Notes under the pieces: model-generated
Database searches by the model: none
What the model was told of the DNA's origin: nothing
The model's input: the letters and a program-made list of their open reading frames with translations, nothing else
In this document: positions 18,538 to 26,395 of the stretch, piece by piece
How positions within the stretch are numbered: the first letter of the stretch is position 1
How the letters are laid out: every line of letters starts with the position of its first letter
Source of the DNA: Microbacterium lemovicicum
GTDB lineage: Bacteria; Actinomycetota; Actinomycetes; Actinomycetales; Microbacteriaceae
Direction: 5' to 3'
Length of the DNA: 64,000 bases
Assembly (NCBI RefSeq): GCF_003991875.1
Contig: NZ_CP031423.1
Span: 2,170,001-2,234,000 of the forward strand
Made by a program: the position numbers and the translations under genes

Positions 18538-19167
18538 TCAGGCGTGCAGGCGGTCCGCGGGAGGGATCGCCGCAGCATCCTGAGGCGCCCGGCCCTGCGT
18601 CCAGCGCTCCAGCACCCCCTCCGGCACCTCCTCGCGCACGAGCGCGAAGGCGTAGTGGTCGCGCCAGTCGCCGTCGATGTGGATGTAGCGCCGGCGGAGT
18701 CCCTCGTAGCGGAAGCCGAGCTTCTGCACCACGCGCAGACTCGCGGCGTTCTCCGGCCGGATGCAGATCTCCATGCGGTGCAGCCTCAGCTCGCGGAAGG
18801 AGATGTCGGTGGCCATCGCGACGGCGGTCGGGGTGATGGAGCGGCCGGCGAAGCGGCGGCTCACCCAGTACCCGATGGTCGCCGAGGCGAGAGAACCGCG
18901 CGCGATGCCCCAGACGTTCAACTGCCCGGCGACCTCGCCGTCGTATTCCATTACGAACGGCACGCCCGAGCCGTCGCGGTACTGCTGCAGCAGGCGACGC
19001 ACGCCGAGCCGCATGTCGAACGACACCGGGCCGTCGGGGCTCGTCGCCTCCCACGGCCGCAGCCACTCCCGGTTGCTCAGGAGCTCGTGCTGCAGCGGCT
19101 TGGCGTCGCGCTGGCGTACCAGACGGATGCCGATCGGCCCGTGCCGCTGTGGAGCGCTGATGTCCAT
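18538..19167 (-). CDS. GNAT N-acetyltransferase (RimJ-like)
   Basis: A 209-residue acetyltransferase of the RimJ/RimL group, which acetylate protein N-termini or small amines with acetyl-CoA. The core IGYWVSRRFAGRSITPTAV contains the acetyl-CoA-binding turn, and ENAASLRVVQKLGFRYEGLR is the signature C-terminal motif. An in-frame GTG at 19173 is possible, but GAGGGG lies at the right distance from the ATG at 19165-19167. Confidence 0.87.
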   Translation of the reverse strand: MDISAPQRHGPIGIRLVRQRDAKPLQHELLSNREWLRPWEATSPDGPVSFDMRLGVRRLLQQYRDGSGVPFVMEYDGEVAGQLNVWGIARGSLASATIGYWVSRRFAGRSITPTAVAMATDISFRELRLHRMEICIRPENAASLRVVQKLGFRYEGLRRRYIHIDGDWRDHYAFALVREEVPEGVLERWTQGRAPQDAAAIPPADRLHA

Positions 19168-19203
19168 TGGCACCCCCTCATCGAGCGGCGCGACCCGGAA
19201 GGG

Positions 19204-20091
19204 TCACAGTGTCGCCGCGAACTCCTTGAACCAGGGGCGCAGCACGGGGCCGAGATCGTCGCGGTCCGCGGCCAGCTGCACGATGGCCTTGATGTAGTCC
19301 AGCTTATCGCCGGTGTCGTAGCGGCGCCCGCGGAAGACGACGCCGTAGACCCCGGGGCCGTCGGGGTCGGCCGCGAGCTCCTGCAGCGCGTCGGTCAGCT
19401 GGATCTCGCCGCCCTTGCCGGGCTGGGTGCGCTCGAGGATGTCGAACACGCTCGGCGCGAAGACGTAGCGTCCGATCACGGCGTAGTTGGACGGCGCGTC
19501 GGCCGCGTTCGGCTTCTCGACGAGGCCGGTGATCTTCACCGTGCCCTCGTCGCCCGTCTCCTCGATCGCCGCGGCGCCGTAGAGATGGATGCTCTCGGGG
19601 TCGACCTCCATGAGCGCGACGACCGCGGCACCGGTGCGGTCGTGGAGCTCGAGCATCGTCTCCAGCAGCGGGTCGCGCTCGTCGATCAGGTCGTCGCCGA
19701 GGAGAACGGCGAACGGCGAGTCGCCGACGTGGGCCTTCGCGCGGAAGACGGCGTGGCCGAGGCCCTTGGGCTCGCCCTGGCGGACGAAGTGGATGTCGGC
19801 GAGGTCGCTCGAGTGCTGCACCTTGGCGAGCTTGTCGTGGTCGCCCTTGCGGGCGAGGGACTCCTCGAGCTCGGGCACGGAGTCGAAGTGGTTCGACAGG
19901 TTGTTCTTGTTGCGCCCGATGATGATGAGGATGTCGTCGATCCCGGCGTGGGTCGCCTCCTCCACCACGTACTGGATGGCCGGCTTGTCGACGACCGGCA
20001 GCATCTCCTTGGGCATCGCCTTGGTCGCGGGCAGGAAGCGCGTGCCGAGACCGGCTGCGGGGATGACTGCTTTGAAGGGCTTGTGCGGCAT
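19204..20091 (-). CDS. galU: UTP--glucose-1-phosphate uridylyltransferase GalU
   Basis: A 295-residue nucleotidyltransferase making UDP-glucose from UTP and glucose-1-phosphate for cell-envelope sugars. The N-terminal AAGLGTRFLPATKAMPKEML is the nucleotide-binding signature with the catalytic lysine, followed by GLGHAVFRAKAHVGDSPFAV, the VLLGDDLID metal site and GLVEKPNAADAPSNYAVIGR. There is no ribosome site before the ATG; a -10-like TAATGT ends seven bases upstream, suggesting a leaderless message. It is divergent from the 5-formyl-THF cyclo-ligase gene. Confidence 0.95.
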   Translation of the reverse strand: MPHKPFKAVIPAAGLGTRFLPATKAMPKEMLPVVDKPAIQYVVEEATHAGIDDILIIIGRNKNNLSNHFDSVPELEESLARKGDHDKLAKVQHSSDLADIHFVRQGEPKGLGHAVFRAKAHVGDSPFAVLLGDDLIDERDPLLETMLELHDRTGAAVVALMEVDPESIHLYGAAAIEETGDEGTVKITGLVEKPNAADAPSNYAVIGRYVFAPSVFDILERTQPGKGGEIQLTDALQELAADPDGPGVYGVVFRGRRYDTGDKLDYIKAIVQLAADRDDLGPVLRPWFKEFAATL

Positions 20092-20098
20092 GAGGAGA

Positions 20099-20104
20099 AC
20101 ATTA
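20099..20104 (-). promoter_or_regulatory. -10 box of a probable leaderless galU promoter
   Basis: TAATGT on the minus strand ends seven bases before the galU ATG, placing the transcription start at or next to the start codon. No good -35 box is seen. Confidence 0.45.
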
Positions 20105-20183
20105 CCGACCCGCCACCCCCCATCCTGATCCGTGACGCGCCGTCCCCCGCCTCACTTGGGCGATCCGGCGCCATCGCTGACCG

Positions 20184-20189
20184 TAGAAT
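20184..20189 (+). promoter_or_regulatory. -10 box of a probable leaderless promoter (5-formyl-THF cyclo-ligase)
   Basis: TAGAAT (20184-20189) ends seven bases before the ATG at 20197, the same geometry as galU opposite. No convincing -35 element lies at the usual distance. Confidence 0.45.
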
Positions 20190-20196
20190 CGGTGGC

Positions 20197-20793
20197 ATGT
20201 CCGATGACATAGGGCACCAGAAGCGGGCGCTGCGCGCCGAGCTGCGCGAACGCCGGCAGCTGCTGTCCGAGACGGCGCGGGATGCTGCGGCCGCCGGCAT
20301 ACGCGTCCAGCTCGACGCCCTTCTCGAGCACACGGGCGCCCGAGCCGTCTCCTGCTACCTCTCCGCGACGACCGAGCCCGGCACGCGGGAGTTCGTCGAG
20401 CATGCGGTGGGCCGCGGCATCCGCGTCCTCCTGCCGGTGACGCGCTCCGACGGACTCCTGGACTGGACGGTCGCCTCGGCGGACGGCGACATCGCCGAGG
20501 GGCTCTTCGGACTCCCCGAGCCGGTGGGCGAGCTGCTGGGCCCCATCGCCGTGAACGACGTCGACCTCCTCATCATCCCCGCCGCCGCCGTTGACACCCA
20601 CGGCATGCGCCTCGGGTGGGGCCGGGGCTACTTCGACAAGACCATCGGCTCGATGGAGGGCTGCCCGCCCGTCTACGCGGTCATCTACGACTCCGAGCTG
20701 ATCGACGAGGTGCCCCGGGAGATCCACGATCAGCCCGTCAGCGGCGTCGTCACCCCGACCCGCACCGTTCCCCTCGCGCCGCGCCGGCGCTGA
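20197..20793 (+). CDS. 5-formyltetrahydrofolate cyclo-ligase
   Basis: A 198-residue folate enzyme converting 5-formyl-THF to 5,10-methenyl-THF with ATP. The C-terminal signature DTHGMRLGWGRGYFDKTI, which binds the phosphates, is complete, and DLLIIPAAAVD precedes it. The N-terminal KRALRAELRERRQLL helix is typical. The FmdB-like gene follows after 16 bases, so the two are probably one transcript. Confidence 0.93.
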   Translation: MSDDIGHQKRALRAELRERRQLLSETARDAAAAGIRVQLDALLEHTGARAVSCYLSATTEPGTREFVEHAVGRGIRVLLPVTRSDGLLDWTVASADGDIAEGLFGLPEPVGELLGPIAVNDVDLLIIPAAAVDTHGMRLGWGRGYFDKTIGSMEGCPPVYAVIYDSELIDEVPREIHDQPVSGVVTPTRTVPLAPRRR

Positions 20794-20809
20794 CCCACCG
20801 AGAGAGCAC

Positions 20810-21124
20810 ATGCCCACCTACGCCTATGCCTGCACGCAGTGCGACCACCGTTTCGACGCGGTGCAGTCCTTCGCCGACCCGACCCTGACGGAGTGCCCCG
20901 TCTGCGGCGGCAAGCTCCGCAAGGAGTACGGCTCGATCGGCGTCACCTTCAACGGATCGGGGTTCTATCGCACCGACTCGCGCGCCGGCGCCAAGGGCTC
21001 CGACGGCGGCTCGTCGAGCGGGACCTCGTCGTCCTCGTCCACCTCGTCGAGTGGCGACGGCGGATCATCCACGCCATCATCGAAGTCTGAGACGAAGCCC
21101 TCCGCGGCCCCGTCCACCACCTGA
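20810..21124 (+). CDS. FmdB-type zinc-ribbon regulatory protein
   Basis: A 104-residue protein. The N-terminal zinc ribbon uses CTQC and CPVC (residues about 8-36), followed by the KEYGSIGVTFNGSGFYRTDS motif of the FmdB/CxxC family. A long Ser/Gly-rich low-complexity tail (about 60-100) ends it. It lies between the cyclo-ligase and mscL on the same strand. The family's role is poorly known. Confidence 0.88.
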   Translation: MPTYAYACTQCDHRFDAVQSFADPTLTECPVCGGKLRKEYGSIGVTFNGSGFYRTDSRAGAKGSDGGSSSGTSSSSSTSSSGDGGSSTPSSKSETKPSAAPSTT

Positions 21125-21157
21125 CCGGCTCTCGCCGACCAATTGAGGAGTGCGCGC

Positions 21158-21595
21158 ATGATCAAGGGCTTCAAGGAGTTCATCCTCCGCGGGAACGTCA
21201 TCGACCTGGCCGTCGCCGTGGTCATCGGCGCCGCTTTCACGGCCATCATCGGCGCCCTGGTCGAGGGCCTGATCACGCCGCTGATCGGTGTCATCTTCCA
21301 GCTCGGCGACCTGTCCGGCTGGGTCTGGACCGTGCCGACGCTCTCGGGCAGCACAGCCACGTTCACGATCGGCAACATCGTGACGGCGATCATCAACTTC
21401 GTCGCCGTCGCCGCGATCGTCTACTTCGTCTTCGTCTTCCCGATGAACCACTGGAAGGAGCGCCAGGCCGCTCGTGCCGGCGTCGCGGCGCAGGAGACGC
21501 CTCCCGCTCCCACCGAGACCGAGCTGCTGGTGCAGATCCGCGATCTGCTCGAGGCTCAGAACGGCGGCGCGGGACGCGTCCCGCCCACCCTCTGA
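21158..21595 (+). CDS. mscL: Large-conductance mechanosensitive channel MscL
   Basis: A 145-residue inner-membrane channel that opens on membrane tension to release solutes during osmotic downshock. The N-terminal amphipathic helix and first helix read FKEFILRGNVIDLAVAVVIG, the second helix is IVTAIINFVAVAAIVYFVFVF, and a cytoplasmic bundle helix (TELLVQIRDLLEAQ) ends it. GAGGAG eight bases upstream decides the ATG start over an upstream TTG. Confidence 0.96.
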   Translation: MIKGFKEFILRGNVIDLAVAVVIGAAFTAIIGALVEGLITPLIGVIFQLGDLSGWVWTVPTLSGSTATFTIGNIVTAIINFVAVAAIVYFVFVFPMNHWKERQAARAGVAAQETPPAPTETELLVQIRDLLEAQNGGAGRVPPTL

Positions 21596-21607
21596 CCCTT
21601 TGACCGC

Positions 21608-21826
21608 TCAGTAGTGCGGGGGCTTGTCCCGTCGCAGCTGCTCGTCGTTCGGACCGCTCCGGCGCCGGCCCCCGCGGGGGTCGGCGCCGTTCGCGTCGGT
21701 CGCGGTCGTGTCGTCGTCGACCACGTCGCCCGGCACCGGCTCGGCCGAGGTCCCGGGTGCGGGCGTCAGCCGCGCGCGCCGCGAGCCGGCGATCCTCTCG
21801 ACACGCTGGCGGTCAGTCGCCGACAT
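21608..21826 (-). CDS. Small conserved protein of unknown function
   Basis: A 72-residue, charged, Pro/Arg/Asp-rich and probably disordered protein ending in DEQLRRDKPPHY. Its ATG lies inside the last codons of the helicase-like gene (14-base overlap), so it is translated as the second gene of that unit. Similar short proteins with a PPHY-type end exist in actinobacteria to my knowledge, but no function is assigned. Confidence 0.6.
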   Translation of the reverse strand: MSATDRQRVERIAGSRRARLTPAPGTSAEPVPGDVVDDDTTATDANGADPRGGRRRSGPNDEQLRRDKPPHY

Positions 21827-24800
21827 CGAGCGGCTGGGTGTCCGTGTCGGCGGTGGCGACGCGGGAGTCCACGCCCAGCATCGCGGCGATGCGGACGGCG
21901 ACGGCCGCCGGGTCGCGGTACAGGTCGAAGGCGTGCACGCGCACGTAGTGCCACCCGAGCCGGCGCAGGATCGACGGCCGCAGGCGGAGCGACTCCCGCA
22001 GCGAGTCGCCGAGGGTCTCCGGGTCGCTCTCCACGACGACCGCCTTGCCGCCGTGCTGGGCGACGAGCGGCAGCAGTCCGCGGTAGTGGACGTCGACGGA
22101 GATGCCGAGCCTGCGCAGCTCCCGCGCGAGGGCGAGGGTGAGCGGGTCGGCGAGGTCTTCGAGGCGGGCCTCCCGACCGCGCGCGGCGATGCTGCCGAGG
22201 ATGCCCATGAGGGTCGCGGCGCCGTACTCCAGCCGGCCGTCGTCGAAGGCGGACGGGCGGATGGACGACACGATCACCATCGACCGGCGCGCCCGCGTCA
22301 TGCCCACCGTGAGCAGGCGCTCCCCGTCGGGAGTCGACAGGTCGCCGAAGTCGCTCAGCACGCGGCCGTGCTTGGTCAGGCCGAAGCCCAGGGAGAAGAT
22401 GACCCGGTCGCGGCTCTCGGCCACCGACTCCTCGAGGCTGAGCACGGCGAAGGGCTCGGCGGTGTCGCGCGAGACGAAGTCGGCCACGTCGGCCCGGCCC
22501 GCGAAGGCGGTGGCGACGGCGGCGCGCACGCGCTCGGCGTGGCGCGGGCTCGCGGTGACGACCATGAGGGATTCCGCCCCGCGGTTCACCGCGTGCTCCA
22601 CCACCAGGGTCACGACCCGCTGCACCTCGGCGTCGGGGCTCTCGACCGCACCGGTGAGCGGGTCGGGGGTGCCGGTGCCGCCTTCGACGTAGTCGACGCC
22701 GAGGCTTCCGCGGCCGAGGTACGACCCGGCCCACGGGAGCGACACGATCTCGCCGCCGTAGAAGGCGTCATTGACGAGCTCGGCGAGGTCCTCGCCGCCC
22801 GCCCGGTAGCTGCGCGTGAGGGTCGCCACGGGCAGGAGGTCGGCGAGGCGCTCGAACACCGATACGCCGTCGAACGGCGCGTCGGGATCGTCCTCCGCGG
22901 TCGGGATGCTGGAGGCGACGCGGAACGGCGTCGGCTTCTGCGTGACCGGATCGCCGAAGAGCACGACCTGCTCGGCGCGGCGGAGGGCGGGCGCGGCCTC
23001 CGCGAGGCAGATGGCCGCAGCATCCGCGATCACCACCACGTCGAACGCGTGCGCCTCGGGGATCGCGGGGACGTCGTACGGAGAGGCCAGCCAGACCGGG
23101 GCCAGCGTGCGCAGGAGCGCCGGAGCCGCAGCGAGCACGGCCCCGGGCTCGGCTGCGCCGTTCTTCAGCTCGCGGCGGAGCGCGACCGCCTCATCGGGGT
23201 GGTCGACGATGCCGATGCGCCACTGCGTCGCGAGGGCGGAGGCCAGGAGAGGACCGGATGCCGCGGCGTGCGCCTCGTCGACGAGGCGGAAGTCGCGCTC
23301 GAGGCGGTCGACGACCGCGGTGTTGGCTCCGAGCAGGGCGCGGTCGGTGCGCAGGAGGTGCTCGAGCGCCGACTGCCACCACGCGAATTCCAGCTCGTCG
23401 CGGACACGGCTCTCGGGCACGTGGCGCACCGAGAGCTCGAGCAGCAGCGGCTCGAGTCCGAGCGCGGCGAGCTTGGTGCGGAGGGTCGCGCGCTCGACGA
23501 GGTTGTCGAAGAAGTCCGACTCGGCGGCGAGTGCGCCGAGAGTGCGCACGAGCGTCTTGACGGGGAGGTCGATGAGACGCTCGGTGACCTTGCGGCCGAG
23601 GATGCCGTCGAGCTCCGCGAGATCGGCGTCGACGCGCTGCCAGGCGACGTGGACGTCGGCGAGTCCCACGGGGACCTCGGGGATGACGCCGGCGTCGACG
23701 TAGCGCTGCCATTCGGTGCGCTGCTGCTGCACGCGCAGGAGCGCCTCGTGCATGTCGGGGACGTGCACGCCCGGACGGATGTACTCGCGGGACAGGCGCT
23801 TGAGCCGGCGCCGGTTCGCGCCGCTCAGCTCGGGCGCCTCACGTCGGGGACCGTGGGCCTGGATGAGCTCGCCCAGCGGGCGCTCGAACACGGTCGGGCT
23901 GAAGCGATCGAGCGAGTCGCGGATGCCGCGCAGCACCTGAAGGTAGGCGCCGAGCTCGGTGAGGGTGCGGAACGGGCGCATCCGCGTCTGCGCGATGAGC
24001 TCGTAGCCGCGCTCGAGCAGGCCGGGGACGTCCTGCCGGTGCAGCTTCGCCGCCAGGGCGTGGGCGGCACGGGCCGACTCGGTCGTGGCGAACGAGACGC
24101 CGTACCACGGTGAGTCGTCGGGGCCGAAGCGGAATTCGCCGAGGCGCGCGGCCGAGGCCAGCATCGACGCCGCCGCCGCCCTGTTGGGGGCGAGACGCTC
24201 GAGCGTGAGCGCGTCGAACCGCGCCGCCGTGGAGGGCGCGGGGTCGACGGCGGCCAGCGTGGTGAGTGCTCGCAGGATCTCGAGCGTGGAGACGCCCAGC
24301 CCGTCATGGCGGCGGGTGACGGCGCTGCGATAGTCGCGCAGCACGCCCCGCAGACGCACGAGCGCGTCGTCGATGTCGGCGACGCGCGGCTGCTCCGCCT
24401 TCTCGTTGCGGCCGATCGCGCGGATCAGGTCGCGCTGCAGGTGACGCGGCGAGACGGCGAGACCGCCGAGCCCGATGCCGGCGAGGCGATGCCGCACGCC
24501 TTCGAGAGTGGAGCGGCGGGCACTGACGACGAGCACGCTCTTGCCGTCGCGCACGAGGGCGCCGACGGCGTTGATGACGGTCTGGGTGCCGCCGGTGCCG
24601 GGCAGCGTGTGCACGACCATCGACTGGCCGGCGGCGATGCGGGCGAGCACCGCCTCCTGCTCCGCGTCGGCGTCCAACAGCAGTGTGTCGGCGGCCGGAG
24701 GGCGCTCGTCGGGGTTGGGCGGGGTCGTCACGGGACGACGGGCCGTGAACGTCTCGCGGTCGGTGACGTGACCGGCGAGCGCGTTGAGCGTCGGGTGGTC

Positions 24801-25547
24801 GAGGTTCACCGCGTCGCGCTCCATGCCCGAGCCGATGTCGGCGAAGGTGGAGACGACGAGGCGCGGGATGACGCTGAAGCTCTCGATCGACGAGGTCAGC
24901 GAGCGGAGCAGGTCGATGACGGGCTGGGGCTTGAAGAGCCCGCCGTCGTACGCGGCCGCCGAGAGCGCCGGGCCGTCGACGGTGATGCCGAAGTGCGTGC
25001 GCAGCGCCCGCACCAGCTCGGGGTTGACGGTGAAGGTGCCGTGCAGCTTCACCTCGAAGTCGGTGTGGTGCCGGCGGATCGCGAGGGGCCGCAGCAGCAC
25101 CGGAGCCGTGAACGACGTCTCGCCGATGCGCCACGAGGCCAGTCCGACGGCGAGGCGTACCGGCTCGATGCCGCGCGCGGTGCGCAGCTCGACGTTCTTG
25201 GTCGTGATGCGTTCGGCCGCCAGGCGGGCGTTGCGCAGCGCGACCTCGTCGCGGAAGAGTCCGGACAGGAGGGTGGAGCGCCCGGTGATGAACTGCGGGA
25301 GGCTGCCGGGATGCGCCTTGGTGATCTCGATGCCGGCGTCGGCGGCGGCGGAGAAGTGCAGCAGCGTCGAACGACCACCCAGGGCGGCGGCCTGCGTGCG
25401 CAAGCGGTCGCGCTCGGAGTCGGCGGCGTGGACGACGGTCACCCCCGGCTCGGACAGGCCGAGATGATCCGGGGTCACGGATGCGCCGGCCGCGACGTCT
25501 TCTTCGCCGGCCGCGATGCTGTCCTCTCCTCGCCACACATCGGCCAC
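21813..25547 (-). CDS. SF1 helicase-like protein with degenerate ATPase motifs and C-terminal nuclease-like domain
   Basis: A 1244-residue protein built like a DUF4011-type superfamily-1 helicase. The Walker A position reads PGTGGTQT (residues 316-323), where active relatives have PGTGKTQT, so the phosphate-binding lysine is glycine. Walker B reads VVVIADAAAI (near 841) in place of the DEA box, and motif III is FGDPVTQKPT. Motif VI VGMTRARR (near 1083) is kept. The last ~110 residues (LARELRRLGISVDVHYRG to RRLGWHYVRVHAFDLYRDP) resemble the Vsr/MTES_1575 endonuclease-like domain. It may be a non-hydrolysing scaffold or a nucleic-acid-processing defence or repair factor; function unknown. Confidence 0.82.
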   Translation of the reverse strand: MADVWRGEDSIAAGEEDVAAGASVTPDHLGLSEPGVTVVHAADSERDRLRTQAAALGGRSTLLHFSAAADAGIEITKAHPGSLPQFITGRSTLLSGLFRDEVALRNARLAAERITTKNVELRTARGIEPVRLAVGLASWRIGETSFTAPVLLRPLAIRRHHTDFEVKLHGTFTVNPELVRALRTHFGITVDGPALSAAAYDGGLFKPQPVIDLLRSLTSSIESFSVIPRLVVSTFADIGSGMERDAVNLDHPTLNALAGHVTDRETFTARRPVTTPPNPDERPPAADTLLLDADAEQEAVLARIAAGQSMVVHTLPGTGGTQTVINAVGALVRDGKSVLVVSARRSTLEGVRHRLAGIGLGGLAVSPRHLQRDLIRAIGRNEKAEQPRVADIDDALVRLRGVLRDYRSAVTRRHDGLGVSTLEILRALTTLAAVDPAPSTAARFDALTLERLAPNRAAAASMLASAARLGEFRFGPDDSPWYGVSFATTESARAAHALAAKLHRQDVPGLLERGYELIAQTRMRPFRTLTELGAYLQVLRGIRDSLDRFSPTVFERPLGELIQAHGPRREAPELSGANRRRLKRLSREYIRPGVHVPDMHEALLRVQQQRTEWQRYVDAGVIPEVPVGLADVHVAWQRVDADLAELDGILGRKVTERLIDLPVKTLVRTLGALAAESDFFDNLVERATLRTKLAALGLEPLLLELSVRHVPESRVRDELEFAWWQSALEHLLRTDRALLGANTAVVDRLERDFRLVDEAHAAASGPLLASALATQWRIGIVDHPDEAVALRRELKNGAAEPGAVLAAAPALLRTLAPVWLASPYDVPAIPEAHAFDVVVIADAAAICLAEAAPALRRAEQVVLFGDPVTQKPTPFRVASSIPTAEDDPDAPFDGVSVFERLADLLPVATLTRSYRAGGEDLAELVNDAFYGGEIVSLPWAGSYLGRGSLGVDYVEGGTGTPDPLTGAVESPDAEVQRVVTLVVEHAVNRGAESLMVVTASPRHAERVRAAVATAFAGRADVADFVSRDTAEPFAVLSLEESVAESRDRVIFSLGFGLTKHGRVLSDFGDLSTPDGERLLTVGMTRARRSMVIVSSIRPSAFDDGRLEYGAATLMGILGSIAARGREARLEDLADPLTLALARELRRLGISVDVHYRGLLPLVAQHGGKAVVVESDPETLGDSLRESLRLRPSILRRLGWHYVRVHAFDLYRDPAAVAVRIAAMLGVDSRVATADTDTQPLDVGD

Positions 25548-25815
25548 CCTACGTGCGCAGGCGCGACCGTCCCTTGCATGAGGGGCGAGTTTCGCGGTAT
25601 TGCACGGGATCAGAGCACGTGAGGAGCCCGGTTCGTGAGGGTGATGTTACTCGTGTGACGAATGGGGCGGATGTCCTCTCAGCGGTGCTTCGGGGACCGG
25701 ATCAGTCGTCGATGCGACGGGATGCTGCTTCCTCCCCTTCACCCGCGAGGGCACCGTCTCCACGGATCGGACGAGCACGACGGGCGAGTCGGCCGAGGGC
25801 GGTCAGGATGTGTTC

Positions 25816-26325
25816 ATGAGCGACTTCGCGTACCGCGTGACCCCCTCGCCGGTGGGCGACATCCTTCTCGTCGTCGGCGAGGAGGGCCTGGTCAGCCTCC
25901 ATCCGTTCGACGGCCCCGTCGACCACGAGCTCCAGCGGCTCTCGGAATCCCTTCCCGGGCCGCTCGCGCCCGACGACACCGCCGGCCAGGATGCGGTGGA
26001 CCAGCTCGCCGAGTACTTCGCGGGCGACCGCACGTCCTTCGGCCTCGACCTCGACTGGCGGCTCGTGCAGGGCTTCACCCGGGAGGCTCTGCAGGCGGTG
26101 TGCCGCATCCCCTACGGCGAGACCGCCGGCTACGGCGAGGTCGCGGTGGAGGCGGGCGCTCCTCGCGCCGCGCGCGCAGTGGGCACGGCGTGCGCGCGCA
26201 CCCCCTTCTCGATCGTCGTCCCGGTGCACCGCGTCGTGCGCGCGGACGGCAGCATCGGCGAGTACGGCGGCCACCCCGAGGTGAAGCGCTTCCTGCTCGA
26301 GCTGGAGCGCGACGCCGGCGTGTAG
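25816..26325 (+). CDS. Ogt/alkyltransferase-like protein lacking the acceptor cysteine
   Basis: A 169-residue protein with both Ogt domains: an N-terminal ribonuclease-H-like part and the DNA-binding C-terminal part (QAVCRIPYGETAGYGEVA). In true O6-alkylguanine transferases the active motif is PCHR. Here it is PVHRVVRADG, with Val137 at the cysteine position (codon GTG at 26224-26226), and the preceding Asn-Pro is Thr-Pro. It therefore cannot transfer alkyl groups in the usual way and resembles alkyltransferase-like proteins that flag damage for excision repair. The ATG at 25816 fits CAGGA upstream; a GTG at 25810 is the alternative. Confidence 0.85.
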   Translation: MSDFAYRVTPSPVGDILLVVGEEGLVSLHPFDGPVDHELQRLSESLPGPLAPDDTAGQDAVDQLAEYFAGDRTSFGLDLDWRLVQGFTREALQAVCRIPYGETAGYGEVAVEAGAPRAARAVGTACARTPFSIVVPVHRVVRADGSIGEYGGHPEVKRFLLELERDAGV

Positions 26326-26343
26326 GCCGCCGGCGCATCGCAC

Positions 26344-26378
26344 ACGTGCGCCCCCGCGGGATCCGCGGGGGCGCACGT
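26344..26378. terminator. Strong bidirectional terminator hairpin
   Basis: Perfect 16-base-pair inverted arms (ACGTGCGCCCCCGCGG and its complement) with a three-base loop lie between the convergent Ogt-like gene (+) and the symporter gene (-). This is the longest perfect stem I found in the window. Confidence 0.85.
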
Positions 26379-26395
26379 CATCCGGAGCCGACGAC

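Noticed and set aside
18535..20793. Long plus-strand frame spanning the GNAT and galU genes and running into the folate cyclo-ligase
   Set aside because: Only its last part, from the ATG at 20197, is a real protein; the rest is antisense to GNAT and GalU.
25548..25815. Small gene between the helicase-like and Ogt-like genes
   Set aside because: No frame with a ribosome site or recognisable protein was found; it is probably the promoter region of the Ogt-like gene.
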